A stretch of DNA of 6,286 nt from contig OMRS01000079.1 in the NCBI GenBank assembly GCA_900313545.1, forward strand, positions 1 to 6,286. The letters are read 5' to 3'. Both the position numbers and the translations under genes were made by a program. The notes below the pieces were generated by a model. That model had not been told where the DNA came from. It searched no databases and saw only the letters and a program-made list of their open reading frames with translations. Below are positions 1 through 5,167 of the stretch, piece by piece. Within the stretch, counting starts at the first letter, position 1, and the number at the start of each line of letters is the position of its first letter. Origin of the DNA: an uncultured Eubacteriales bacterium (GTDB lineage Bacteria > Bacillota_A > Clostridia > Christensenellales > Aristaeellaceae).

Positions 1-521
1 CGGCACAGGCTGACATAGCTTTCATTTCCGCCCAGGAGGATCTGCTCTCCCTGCCTGACCACCTGGCCGTCCAGGACCCTCGCGTTGAAGGTGGCCTTTC
101 GCCCGCACCAGCAGATCGTCTTGATTTCCTCGATCGTGTCCGCCCAGCGCATCAGCTCCCGGCTGCCCTCAAAAAACTCTCCGCGGAAATCCGTGCGCAG
201 GCCGTAGCAGATCACCGGGATGCCCTGCTCGTCCACGATGTCCACCAGCATCCGCACCTGCCGGGCGCTCAGAAAGTGGGCCTCATCCACAATGACACAG
301 GCGATGCCCTGAAGGCTCATGCCGGGGATTTCCTCCACAAACACGCACTCCGCCTCCAGCCCGCAGCGGCTTTTCACCGTGCGTGCGCCGTCCCGGTTCT
401 CAAGCATGGGCTTGGCCATCAGCACGCGGCATCCCCTTTCCTGATAATTGTACTGCACCATCACGGCATTGGCCGTCTTGCTTGAGCCCATCGCTCCATA
501 CCTGAAATACAGTTTCGCCAT
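1..521 (-). CDS. tdk: Thymidine kinase, type II (TK1-like), C-terminus cut off by window edge
   Basis: This enzyme phosphorylates thymidine (and deoxyuridine) with ATP to dTMP in the cytosolic pyrimidine salvage pathway. I translated 173 complete codons from the ATG at 521-519. Visible motifs are the P-loop GAMGSSKT at residues 9-16, the Walker B/catalytic segment VDEAHF at 78-83 with Glu80 as the expected base, and YGLRTDF at 106-112. Cys137 and Cys139 in the segment ICWCGRKA, plus Cys173 in YVSLC, match the structural zinc site of the TK1 fold. The family is usually about 190-200 residues, so roughly 20 are missing past base 1. The strong Shine-Dalgarno AAGGAGGA lies at 533-540. The GGAGG core is 12 bases from the ATG, somewhat long, but no other start fits the frame. 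The gene follows the Nudix gene on the same strand after 89 bases. Identity is very secure; only the 3' end is unseen. Confidence 0.97.
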   Translation of the reverse strand, partial: MAKLYFRYGAMGSSKTANAVMVQYNYQERGCRVLMAKPMLENRDGARTVKSRCGLEAECVFVEEIPGMSLQGIACVIVDEAHFLSARQVRMLVDIVDEQGIPVICYGLRTDFRGEFFEGSRELMRWADTIEEIKTICWCGRKATFNARVLDGQVVRQGEQILLGGNESYVSLC

Positions 522-571
522 TTGTCAGCACGTCCTCCTTCACGGGTTGTCCCCCGAATTGTCAGGCCCTA

Positions 572-600
572 AAGATATCACATCGCCAAAGCCCGGGCAA
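572..600 (-). promoter_or_regulatory. Candidate promoter for tdk
   Basis: On the minus strand a -35-like TTGCCC (595-600, four of six consensus bases) is followed after exactly 17 bases by TATCTT (572-577), preceded by TGA, which gives an extended -10 (TGnTATCTT). The transcript would start near 565, about 44 bases before the tdk ATG. The -35 overlaps a hairpin (587-608), so the tdk gene could be read both from here and from the Nudix gene. This is a motif match only. Confidence 0.35.
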
Positions 601-608
601 TGGCTTTG
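587..608 (-). other. Hairpin directly after the Nudix stop codon
   Basis: Read on the minus strand, CAAAGCC (602-608) pairs with GGCTTTG (587-593) around an eight-base loop, beginning three bases after the Nudix stop. No T-run follows, so I do not call it an intrinsic terminator. It may stabilise the 3' end of the Nudix message or only weakly attenuate read-through into tdk. Confidence 0.35.
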
Positions 609-610
609 CA

Positions 611-1219
611 TCACCCATGCCCTTTCCCATCCTTCCCGCGTCTGACCTCCCGCATGGCCAGCAGCCAGGCCATCACATGGACCGCCTGCTGAAAACGGCC
701 TTCATGAATCATCTCCTCCACTTCCTCGGGGGAATGAAGCTCCACGTTCAAAAACTCCGTCTCGTCCAGGTGCTGCCCCGCCACCCGGGTACAGCCCGTG
801 GCCAGGTACACATGGACCAGATTGTCACACAGGGTGGCATCCGCAGGCAGGGAGATCAGATGCCGGATGGACTGCGCCCTGCAGCCGGTTTCCTCCAGCA
901 GTTCCCTTTGTGCCGCCTTTTCCGGGTCCTCCCAGACGGGGTGTTCCCTGGACCCGGTAAACTCCAGCGCTCCCGCCGGGAACTCGGTGGTGACCTCCCG
1001 GATGCCCTGCCGGAACTGCCGCACGCACACCGCCTGTCCCCCCAGGGTCAGGGCCACGATCACGACGTAATCCCGGCGGGTAAAGGCATAGTACGGGGCA
1101 AATTCGGACCCGTCCGGCATCCTGTAGGCCAGGCGCCTGAAATCGATCCATTCATCCCTGACCACATGCTCCACGCTGATTTCATGCCAGCGCAGATCCT
1201 CTCTGTCACGCTGTTTCAT
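611..1219 (-). CDS. Nudix hydrolase, ADP-ribose pyrophosphatase-like
   Basis: The 202-residue product is a cytosolic Nudix enzyme that probably hydrolyses ADP-ribose or a similar nucleoside-diphosphate sugar to AMP and a sugar phosphate, using Mg2+. The N-terminal strand region (about 12-60) and the segment EFPAGALE at 79-86 are typical of the ADPRase branch. The Nudix box runs from Gly83 to Cys113 and ends in RELLEETGC with Glu106, Glu109 and Glu110 as metal ligands. It is unusual: about eight extra residues (around Phe87-Trp96) sit between GALE and EDPEKAAQREL, so the spacing of the G-x5-E-x7-REUxEExGU signature is broken at its start. The C-terminal helix (about 163-190) is intact. The ATG at 1219-1217 has only a weak AAAGGG site; the in-frame GTG 33 bases upstream is followed by a stop, so this start stands. 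A terminator separates it from the upstream kinase-like gene. The exact substrate is not decidable from sequence. Confidence 0.9.
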   Translation of the reverse strand: MKQRDREDLRWHEISVEHVVRDEWIDFRRLAYRMPDGSEFAPYYAFTRRDYVVIVALTLGGQAVCVRQFRQGIREVTTEFPAGALEFTGSREHPVWEDPEKAAQRELLEETGCRAQSIRHLISLPADATLCDNLVHVYLATGCTRVAGQHLDETEFLNVELHSPEEVEEMIHEGRFQQAVHVMAWLLAMREVRRGKDGKGHG

Positions 1220-1258
1220 CCATCATTCATCCCTTTCATTCCGAAATCCCACAGATGC

Positions 1259-1291
1259 AAAAGAAAAGGGAGAATCCCTGAGGATCCCCCC
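1259..1291 (-). terminator. Rho-independent terminator of the cytidylate-kinase-like gene
   Basis: On the minus strand a 10-base-pair stem (1282-1291 with 1268-1277, including two G-U pairs) closes a TCAG loop and is followed by TTTTCTTTT (1259-1267). It starts 16 bases after the stop codon at 1308. It should end the upstream transcript, so the Nudix gene needs its own promoter, or relies on read-through. I found no convincing -35/-10 pair in the roughly 40 bases left before the Nudix start. Confidence 0.8.
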
Positions 1292-1307
1292 ACCTGTCTG
1301 CTGTATT

Positions 1308-1925
1308 TCATTCAAACCGTGCATCCATGTAGGCCTTCACCAGGGCGACGCACTTTTCATCGCTCATATGTCCCGTCTTGAGGCACAGATCGTAGAGCGC
1401 GGCATCCTGCCACTGACGGCCCGTAAAGTATTTGTAATAATCCGCCCGGCGTTTGTCAATCTTGCGGATCTTCTTCTCCGCCTCTTCCAGGTCCAGTCCA
1501 TCCACCTCCATCACCCGGCGGACACAGTCCGCCACGGGCGCGGTGACAAACACATTGAGCACGTTGTCCCGCCCCCGCAGGATATAGTTGGCACAGCGGC
1601 CCACGATGACACAGTTGCGCGTGCTGGCCAGCTCACGGATAATCTTCGCCTGATACCTGAACAGGTTGTCGTTGGAGATGAAATCATCGCTGTCAGGAGG
1701 AATTGTTTCTCCGTTATAGACCTGCCGGGCGATGCGGAACAGGGGCTTCCTGGCGGATTCATCCGCCCGGGTAAACAATTCCTCGCTGATTCCGCTGTCG
1801 TCAGAGGCAATCCGGAGAATTTCCCGGTCGTAGAACTCATATCCCAGTTTCTCCGCCAGCAGCTTGCCCATTCTGCGTCCGCCGCTTCCGTAACTGCGCG
1901 CAATCGTAATGACACGGTTTTCCAT
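1308..1925 (-). CDS. Cytidylate kinase-like family protein (Cytidylate_kin2/AAA_26 type)
   Basis: A 205-residue P-loop protein of the family usually annotated 'cytidylate kinase-like', distinct from classical Cmk. The start ITIARSYGSGG (6-16) is the family's P-loop: it lacks the usual GK[ST] ending and instead reads GSGGRRMGKLLAEKLG. YEFYDREIL (29-37) follows, as in the family. CVIVGRCANYIL (105-116) is the conserved core strand and turn. Arginine-rich KIDKRRADYYKYFTGR (155-170) is the likely lid that grips phosphates, and YDLCLKTG (178-185) is near the C-terminus. The expected activity is phosphate transfer to a nucleoside monophosphate, but members are barely characterised and substrate is inferred. 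The ATG at 1925-1923 has the Shine-Dalgarno GGAGGG at 1932-1937, six bases away. A TATAAT box lies upstream at 1969-1974 and a strong terminator follows, so it is probably monocistronic. Confidence 0.9.
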   Translation of the reverse strand: MENRVITIARSYGSGGRRMGKLLAEKLGYEFYDREILRIASDDSGISEELFTRADESARKPLFRIARQVYNGETIPPDSDDFISNDNLFRYQAKIIRELASTRNCVIVGRCANYILRGRDNVLNVFVTAPVADCVRRVMEVDGLDLEEAEKKIRKIDKRRADYYKYFTGRQWQDAALYDLCLKTGHMSDEKCVALVKAYMDARFE

Positions 1926-1968
1926 ATGATTCCCTCCTCACCTGATTTGTGCATAATTCGGCATCCCT

Positions 1969-1999
1969 ATTATACCCGATTCCCGCCGCCTGAAGTGAA
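1969..1999 (-). promoter_or_regulatory. Promoter of the cytidylate-kinase-like gene
   Basis: On the minus strand a perfect -10 TATAAT (1969-1974) lies about 44 bases before the start codon in otherwise GC-rich DNA. The best -35-like hexamer is TTCACT (1994-1999, four of six), 19 bases upstream, so the -35 is weak or the spacing long. The transcript would begin near 1962. The -10 is convincing, the -35 is not. Confidence 0.6.
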
Positions 2000-2026
2000 G
2001 GACCGAAGTCTTTTTTTAAAAAAACT

Positions 2027-2038
2027 GTGAAAGTTCAC
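2027..2038. promoter_or_regulatory. Inverted repeat, possible operator, next to a T7A7 tract
   Basis: GTGAAAGTTCAC consists of perfect five-base arms around AG. It lies two bases after a 14-base self-complementary T7A7 block (2011-2024), between the two divergent transcription units. The position suits a regulator binding both promoters. No regulator can be named. Confidence 0.3.
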
Positions 2039-2069
2039 GATTTCTTCGCTTCTCCTGTCCGGATGCAGC

Positions 2070-2156
2070 CTGAGGGGATGAATCGTTCGGGAAATCCGTC
2101 CCGGGAAGCACTCGGGCGGACTGGTTCCTCCAAATTTTCGGGCTTGTATCCCTCAG
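2070..2156 (+). other. Possible structured RNA leader upstream of preA
   Basis: CTGAGGG (2070-2076) can pair with CCCTCAG (2150-2156), extended by AT/AT across a bulged G. Inside this, TCCG-T-CCCG (2095-2103) pairs with CGGG-CGGA (2113-2120) around a nine-base loop. CCTCC at 2126-2130 could also pair with the GGAGG ribosome site at 2213-2217. I recognise no known riboswitch consensus. It would be transcribed only if the promoter lies upstream of 2070. Confidence 0.25.
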
Positions 2157-2172
2157 CGGCATGCTTCATAAT
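2144..2172 (+). promoter_or_regulatory. Candidate promoter for preA
   Basis: TTGTAT (2144-2149) and CATAAT (2167-2172, five of six) are exactly 17 bases apart. The start would be near 2179, giving a leader of about 46 bases. The -35 is poor (three of six). If this is the real promoter, the fold proposed at 2070-2156 would not be transcribed. Confidence 0.3.
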
Positions 2173-2211
2173 GAAGGAAAGATCCGGCAGGTTCTGCCCA
2201 TCACCTATTCC

Positions 2212-2217
2212 AGGAGG
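2212..2217 (+). promoter_or_regulatory. Ribosome binding site fixing the preA start
   Basis: AGGAGG sits seven bases before the ATG at 2225. It decides between this start and the longer open frame, and places the first cysteine motif just after a short N-terminal tail. Confidence 0.85.
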
Positions 2218-2224
2218 TAGTGCT

Positions 2225-3733
2225 ATGATTCAACAAGAACCCATCATCCGGCGTTCCGCCATGTCCAGCTGCGCCCTGTGCGACAATGCCCCCTGCGATA
2301 CGGCCTGCACCCATGCCCTCCACCCTTCCAGGCTTCTGCGTTCCATCTGGTTTGCCAACGAACAAACCGCCGCCCTCTCCCTTCCGGAGCAGAATCCCTG
2401 TCTGATGTGCAGCGCCCCCTGTGAACACAGCTGCCTGCGTGAAGGGGATGTCCCGATCCGCGATCTGATCAACCGTCTGGTCTACCAGGTCCGTCCCGTG
2501 GCAGAAACCCCCGTCCCGCAGGATACCTCCCGTCTGGCTTCGGACATCTGCGGGATTCCCCTGGAAAATCCCTTCCTGCTGTCCTCCTCCGTCGTCTCCA
2601 GTTCCTACGACATGTGTGCCAGGGCCTTTGAAATGGGCTGGGCAGGTGCCGCCTACAAGACCATCTGCACGCTGGACATTCATGAAGCCTCCCCCCGCTA
2701 CTCCGCAATCACCGGAGACAACGGGACCATTATCGGATTCAAGAACATCGAGCAGCTCTCCGACCACAGCGTCACCGAAAACATGGAGATCTTCCGCAGG
2801 CTCAAGAAAAACTATCCGTCCAAGTTCCTCCTTGCCTCCATCATGGGGCAGAGTGCCGACGAGTGGAGGGACCTGGCCCGCATGTGCCAGGACAACGGCG
2901 CCGATGCGGTGGAGCTGAATTTCTCCTGTCCCAACATGGTCGAAAACGGTCTCGGTTCGGATATCGGAGAGATTCCGGAGCAGGTGGAGCGCTTCACTGA
3001 GGCGGCCGTATCCGGCTGCAGCATCCCGGTGCTAGCCAAGCTGACCCCCAGTGTTGCCTCCATGATCCCCTCCGCCCTCGCCGCCAGGCGCGGCGGCGCC
3101 AGGGGCATCTCCGCCATCAACACCATCAAGTCGGTGATGGACCTCAACATCCACACCTTTGTCTCCTCGCCTCCGGTCCATGGCGAGTCCGCCGTGGGCG
3201 GGTACAGCGGAAATGCCGTACGCCCCATCGCCCTGCGCTTTGTCTCGGAAATCATGGGAGATCCGAGACTGGCTGACCTGCACATGAGCGCCATGGGCGG
3301 CATCGAGACCTGGATGGATGCCCTGGACTTCATCCTGCTGGGGGCCCGCTCCGTGCAGGTCACCACCGCGGTCATGCAGTACGGCTACCGCGTGATCGAC
3401 GACCTGATCTCCGGCCTCAACCTCTACATGGCCGAGAAGGGCTTCGCCCGGATCCAGGATATGACAGGCCTCGGACTGGACAGCCTGAGAAGCAAATCCA
3501 CCCATCTGGAACGGGACACCGTGCTGTTTCCCAAATTCCTGCATGAAAAATGCATCGGCTGCGGCCGCTGCCGCCTGTCCTGCCGGGACGGGGGGCACCA
3601 GGCGATCTGCATGGATGAGAGCGGACGCCCGAAGCTGGACGGGAGCCGCTGCGTAGGCTGCCACCTGTGCCTTCTGGTGTGTCCGGCAAATGCCATCGTC
3701 CCATCCGGCAAACGGGTCACTCCCCGACGCTGA
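2225..3733 (+). CDS. preA: PreA-like FMN/iron-sulfur oxidoreductase with an extra N-terminal Fer4_20-type domain
   Basis: This 502-residue cytosolic protein resembles PreA, the FMN subunit of bacterial NAD-dependent dihydropyrimidine dehydrogenase, which reduces uracil/thymine (or the reverse). Residues about 105-435 form the FMN barrel: IPLENPFLLSSS (111-122), LNFSCPN (231-237), AKLTP (271-275), AINTIKS (297-303), SAMGGIETW (355-363) and QVTTAVMQYGYR (378-389). Two C-terminal 4Fe-4S motifs follow at Cys443/446/449/453 and Cys476/479/482/486. The N-terminal 100 residues are additional: C-x2-C-x4-C-x3-C (16, 19, 24, 28) and C-x2-C-x3-C-x3-C (59, 62, 66, 70), the pattern of the Fer4_20 domain found in PreT, GltD and eukaryotic dihydropyrimidine dehydrogenase. 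E. coli PreA, about 411 residues, lacks it. No FAD/NAD(P) domain is present. The start at 2225 is set by AGGAGG at 2212-2217, seven bases away; an upstream in-frame extension to 2027 has no ribosome site. The gene stands alone and divergent. Family is secure; substrate and electron partner are inferred. Confidence 0.88.
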   Translation: MIQQEPIIRRSAMSSCALCDNAPCDTACTHALHPSRLLRSIWFANEQTAALSLPEQNPCLMCSAPCEHSCLREGDVPIRDLINRLVYQVRPVAETPVPQDTSRLASDICGIPLENPFLLSSSVVSSSYDMCARAFEMGWAGAAYKTICTLDIHEASPRYSAITGDNGTIIGFKNIEQLSDHSVTENMEIFRRLKKNYPSKFLLASIMGQSADEWRDLARMCQDNGADAVELNFSCPNMVENGLGSDIGEIPEQVERFTEAAVSGCSIPVLAKLTPSVASMIPSALAARRGGARGISAINTIKSVMDLNIHTFVSSPPVHGESAVGGYSGNAVRPIALRFVSEIMGDPRLADLHMSAMGGIETWMDALDFILLGARSVQVTTAVMQYGYRVIDDLISGLNLYMAEKGFARIQDMTGLGLDSLRSKSTHLERDTVLFPKFLHEKCIGCGRCRLSCRDGGHQAICMDESGRPKLDGSRCVGCHLCLLVCPANAIVPSGKRVTPRR

Positions 3734-3790
3734 GACAGGCCTGATTCTTCCCTGCCCTCATGGCATCTCCCGGAGGTCCTCCTCCCATAG

Positions 3791-3823
3791 AAAAGGCAGC
3801 CCCTTAGCGGAGGCTGCCTTTTT
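3791..3823. terminator. Bidirectional rho-independent terminator between convergent genes
   Basis: AAAAGGCAGCC (3791-3801) pairs with GGCTGCCTTTT (3812-3822) around a ten-base loop. On the plus strand TTTTT (3819-3823) ends the preA transcript 57 bases after its stop. On the minus strand the hairpin is followed by TTTTC and probably ends the hydrolase transcript, about 140 bases after its stop. Confidence 0.85.
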
Positions 3824-3966
3824 CATGGGGGTCAGGGCCCGCGTCCTGAACACTCCGGTGATCTCCGTCCCGGGCAGGCGCCGCGGTCGGGAAGCCATTA
3901 TCCGCCTTCCCCGAAACCCGCCCCGCCGCATCCGGGGGGCCTCCCGCCGTCCCTGTCCGCGGCTTT

Positions 3967-4764
3967 TTATTCCGTGAGGAACCGGAGCACCCTCGGGATA
4001 AAGTCCCCGTCCTCCTCATAAAGTCCGTGCCCCTGCTGCGCCTTTATTTCCAGAACCGACCGGGCAATCCCCTGCGCCAGTTCCCGGGAGGCCTGCGGGC
4101 CCACCACCCGGTCCAGCTCCCCGCCCAGAACCAGCGTGGGACTGTGAATCCGGTGCAGGCTTTCCCGGGCATCGTGAAGAAGGCATGCGCGGGCCTGGCG
4201 GCAGAACCTCTCCCTGCCGCTCTCCCCGACAACCCGTTCCACATACGCTCCCAGCGCCGCCACATTCTGTCCCCGGCGGGTGGTGTACAGGGTTTGTCCC
4301 GCATCGGCCATCAGGTCCCGGAAGCGTCCTTCCTCTCCCATTCGAAGCCACCGGGAAATCGTCTCCCGCAGGATCGGATTGGGGCCCGGGGCGCTCACGC
4401 ACAGCACGAGACGGTCCACCCTCTCCGGGGCCAGGGCTGCCAGATGCTGAGCGATCATGCCGCCCAGGGAAATGCCCACCACGTGGGCCCGGGAGATCTT
4501 CTGCTTCTCCATGGCATAAAGGACATCCCGCGCCATGTCCAGGGTGGATGCCCCCTCCGGAACCGGTTCTCTCCGGCTGGGAACCAGTACCCGGAACCTT
4601 TCTCCCCACAGGCGGTAGGTCATGGACAGAAGGATTCCCATGCCCCGTACGGTTTTGAGCCCGTCCCCCAGTCCCGGGATCATCACAAGCGCCTTTTCTC
4701 CGTTTCCAAAGCAGGCCGCGTCCATTCTCGCCTGATCCGTTTCCATGCTGAAATCGTATGCCAT
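3967..4764 (-). CDS. Alpha/beta-fold hydrolase
   Basis: A 265-residue single-domain serine hydrolase, cytosolic as no signal peptide or membrane segment is seen. The oxyanion-loop segment MIPGLGDG (28-35) follows the first core strand. The nucleophile elbow is GISLGG (97-102) with Ser99. Asp218 in LGGELDRVV (213-221) and His246 in QQGHGLYEE (243-251) complete an intact triad. A helical cap fills about 128-200. Overall layout resembles the esterase, lactonase and C-C hydrolase group, but the substrate cannot be named. The ATG at 4764-4762 has the Shine-Dalgarno GGGAGG at 4771-4776, six bases away; Met7 is a weaker alternative. Upstream lie a large hairpin (4781-4817) and then the terminator of the regulator operon, so expression depends either on read-through or on a promoter squeezed into that gap. 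The transcript probably runs to the shared terminator near 3791. Confidence 0.9.
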   Translation of the reverse strand: MAYDFSMETDQARMDAACFGNGEKALVMIPGLGDGLKTVRGMGILLSMTYRLWGERFRVLVPSRREPVPEGASTLDMARDVLYAMEKQKISRAHVVGISLGGMIAQHLAALAPERVDRLVLCVSAPGPNPILRETISRWLRMGEEGRFRDLMADAGQTLYTTRRGQNVAALGAYVERVVGESGRERFCRQARACLLHDARESLHRIHSPTLVLGGELDRVVGPQASRELAQGIARSVLEIKAQQGHGLYEEDGDFIPRVLRFLTE

Positions 4765-4780
4765 CGCTGTCCTCCCAGGC

Positions 4781-4817
4781 GGGGAAATCCCCTGTGCTGA
4801 TCATACAGGGTTTCCCC
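4781..4817 (-). other. Long hairpin immediately before the hydrolase ribosome site
   Basis: On the minus strand GGGGAAA-CCCTGT (4805-4817) pairs with ACAGGG-GA-TTTCCCC (4781-4795), thirteen base pairs with a two-base GA bulge and a nine-base loop. It ends four bases before the GGGAGG ribosome site. Read on the plus strand the hairpin is followed by C and TTTTT (4819-4823), so it also looks like a plus-strand terminator, although no plus-strand gene ends there. Its loop contains TATGAT (4800-4805 with one arm base), a -10-like hexamer. Confidence 0.6.
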
Positions 4818-4832
4818 CTTTTTCCACAGTGC

Positions 4833-4859
4833 AAAAAAACCCTGCACACACGTGCAGGG
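4833..4859 (-). terminator. Rho-independent terminator of the response regulator/HTH operon
   Basis: On the minus strand CCCTGCAC (4852-4859) pairs perfectly with GTGCAGGG (4840-4847) around a four-base loop, followed by seven T (4833-4839). It begins 17 bases after the HTH stop codon. This is a strong textbook terminator and should separate the operon from the hydrolase gene. Confidence 0.9.
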
Positions 4860-4876
4860 CAAAAGCCGGCGGCGCT

Positions 4877-5167
4877 TCAGTCATGCTCGCGGCGTTCCAG
4901 TTCATCCGGATTGATGCTCACCTTCCAGCTCTCCCCGTTCTCCCGGTCCGTCACCACCACGTCATAGCCCATGGCATCCATCATCCTCAGAAACATCTGG
5001 GTCCGCATGCTTCCCCGGTAAACCCGGTCGCTGATGGCCGAGCGGTTGTTATATCCCAGTGCAGAGGCCAGCATGGAGAAGGTATAATTCTTGGACTTCA
5101 TGGCATTGCGAATGCTGTCCTTTTCCCCAAGTCTGCTGTCAGTGTCACCCACCTCATGATAATTCAT
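4877..5167 (-). CDS. Small helix-turn-helix (XRE-like) protein
   Basis: A 96-residue protein with a predicted compact helical DNA-binding domain at about 17-67: DSIRNAMKSKNYTFSMLASA (17-36), then LGYNNRSAISDRVYRG (37-52), then a helix ending in MMDAMGYDVV (62-71). The arrangement resembles lambda-repressor/XRE-type domains. A short strand-rich tail (about 69-85, DVVVTDRENGESWKV) and a charged end follow. Related small HTH proteins are common in Clostridia but mostly uncharacterised, so the target is unknown. The ATG at 5167-5165 has GGGAGGG at 5175-5181, seven bases away and inside the response regulator gene. The two genes overlap by 14 bases, so translation is probably coupled and the protein made together with the regulator. 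A terminator follows directly. The HTH call is a fold judgement from sequence, without a search. Confidence 0.75.
   Translation of the reverse strand: MNYHEVGDTDSRLGEKDSIRNAMKSKNYTFSMLASALGYNNRSAISDRVYRGSMRTQMFLRMMDAMGYDVVVTDRENGESWKVSINPDELERREHD

Larger units (their letters stand above)
1926..2224. other. Divergent intergenic region between the kinase-like gene and preA
   Basis: This 299-base gap separates two divergent genes. From left to right it holds the minus-strand ribosome site and promoter of the kinase-like gene (to about 2000); an A/T block of seven T then seven A (2011-2024); an inverted repeat GTGAA-AG-TTCAC (2027-2038); a possible RNA fold (2070-2156); a candidate plus-strand promoter (2144-2172); and the preA ribosome site (2212-2217). 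The preA frame stays open back to about 2027, but no ribosome site supports an earlier start and the extra residues resemble no domain, so I treat it as non-coding. Confidence 0.6.

Noticed and set aside
617..1381. A 254-codon plus-strand open frame across the Nudix gene
   Set aside because: It is antisense to a clear Nudix hydrolase, has no recognisable domain, and crosses the intergenic terminator.
2027..2224. In-frame N-terminal extension of the PreA-like gene back to a GTG at 2027
   Set aside because: There is no ribosome site upstream, the residues look like translated non-coding DNA, and a strong AGGAGG at the right distance supports the ATG at 2225.
3824..3966. GC-rich stretch between the terminator and the hydrolase stop as a possible gene
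   Set aside because: Frames through it have no ribosome site and low-complexity composition. It is best seen as the 3' untranslated part of the hydrolase message.
4016..4849. A 277-codon minus-strand frame overlapping the hydrolase
   Set aside because: It is a shifted frame of the hydrolase rich in Gly, Pro and Arg. The overlapped frame holds the full catalytic triad and a proper ribosome site.
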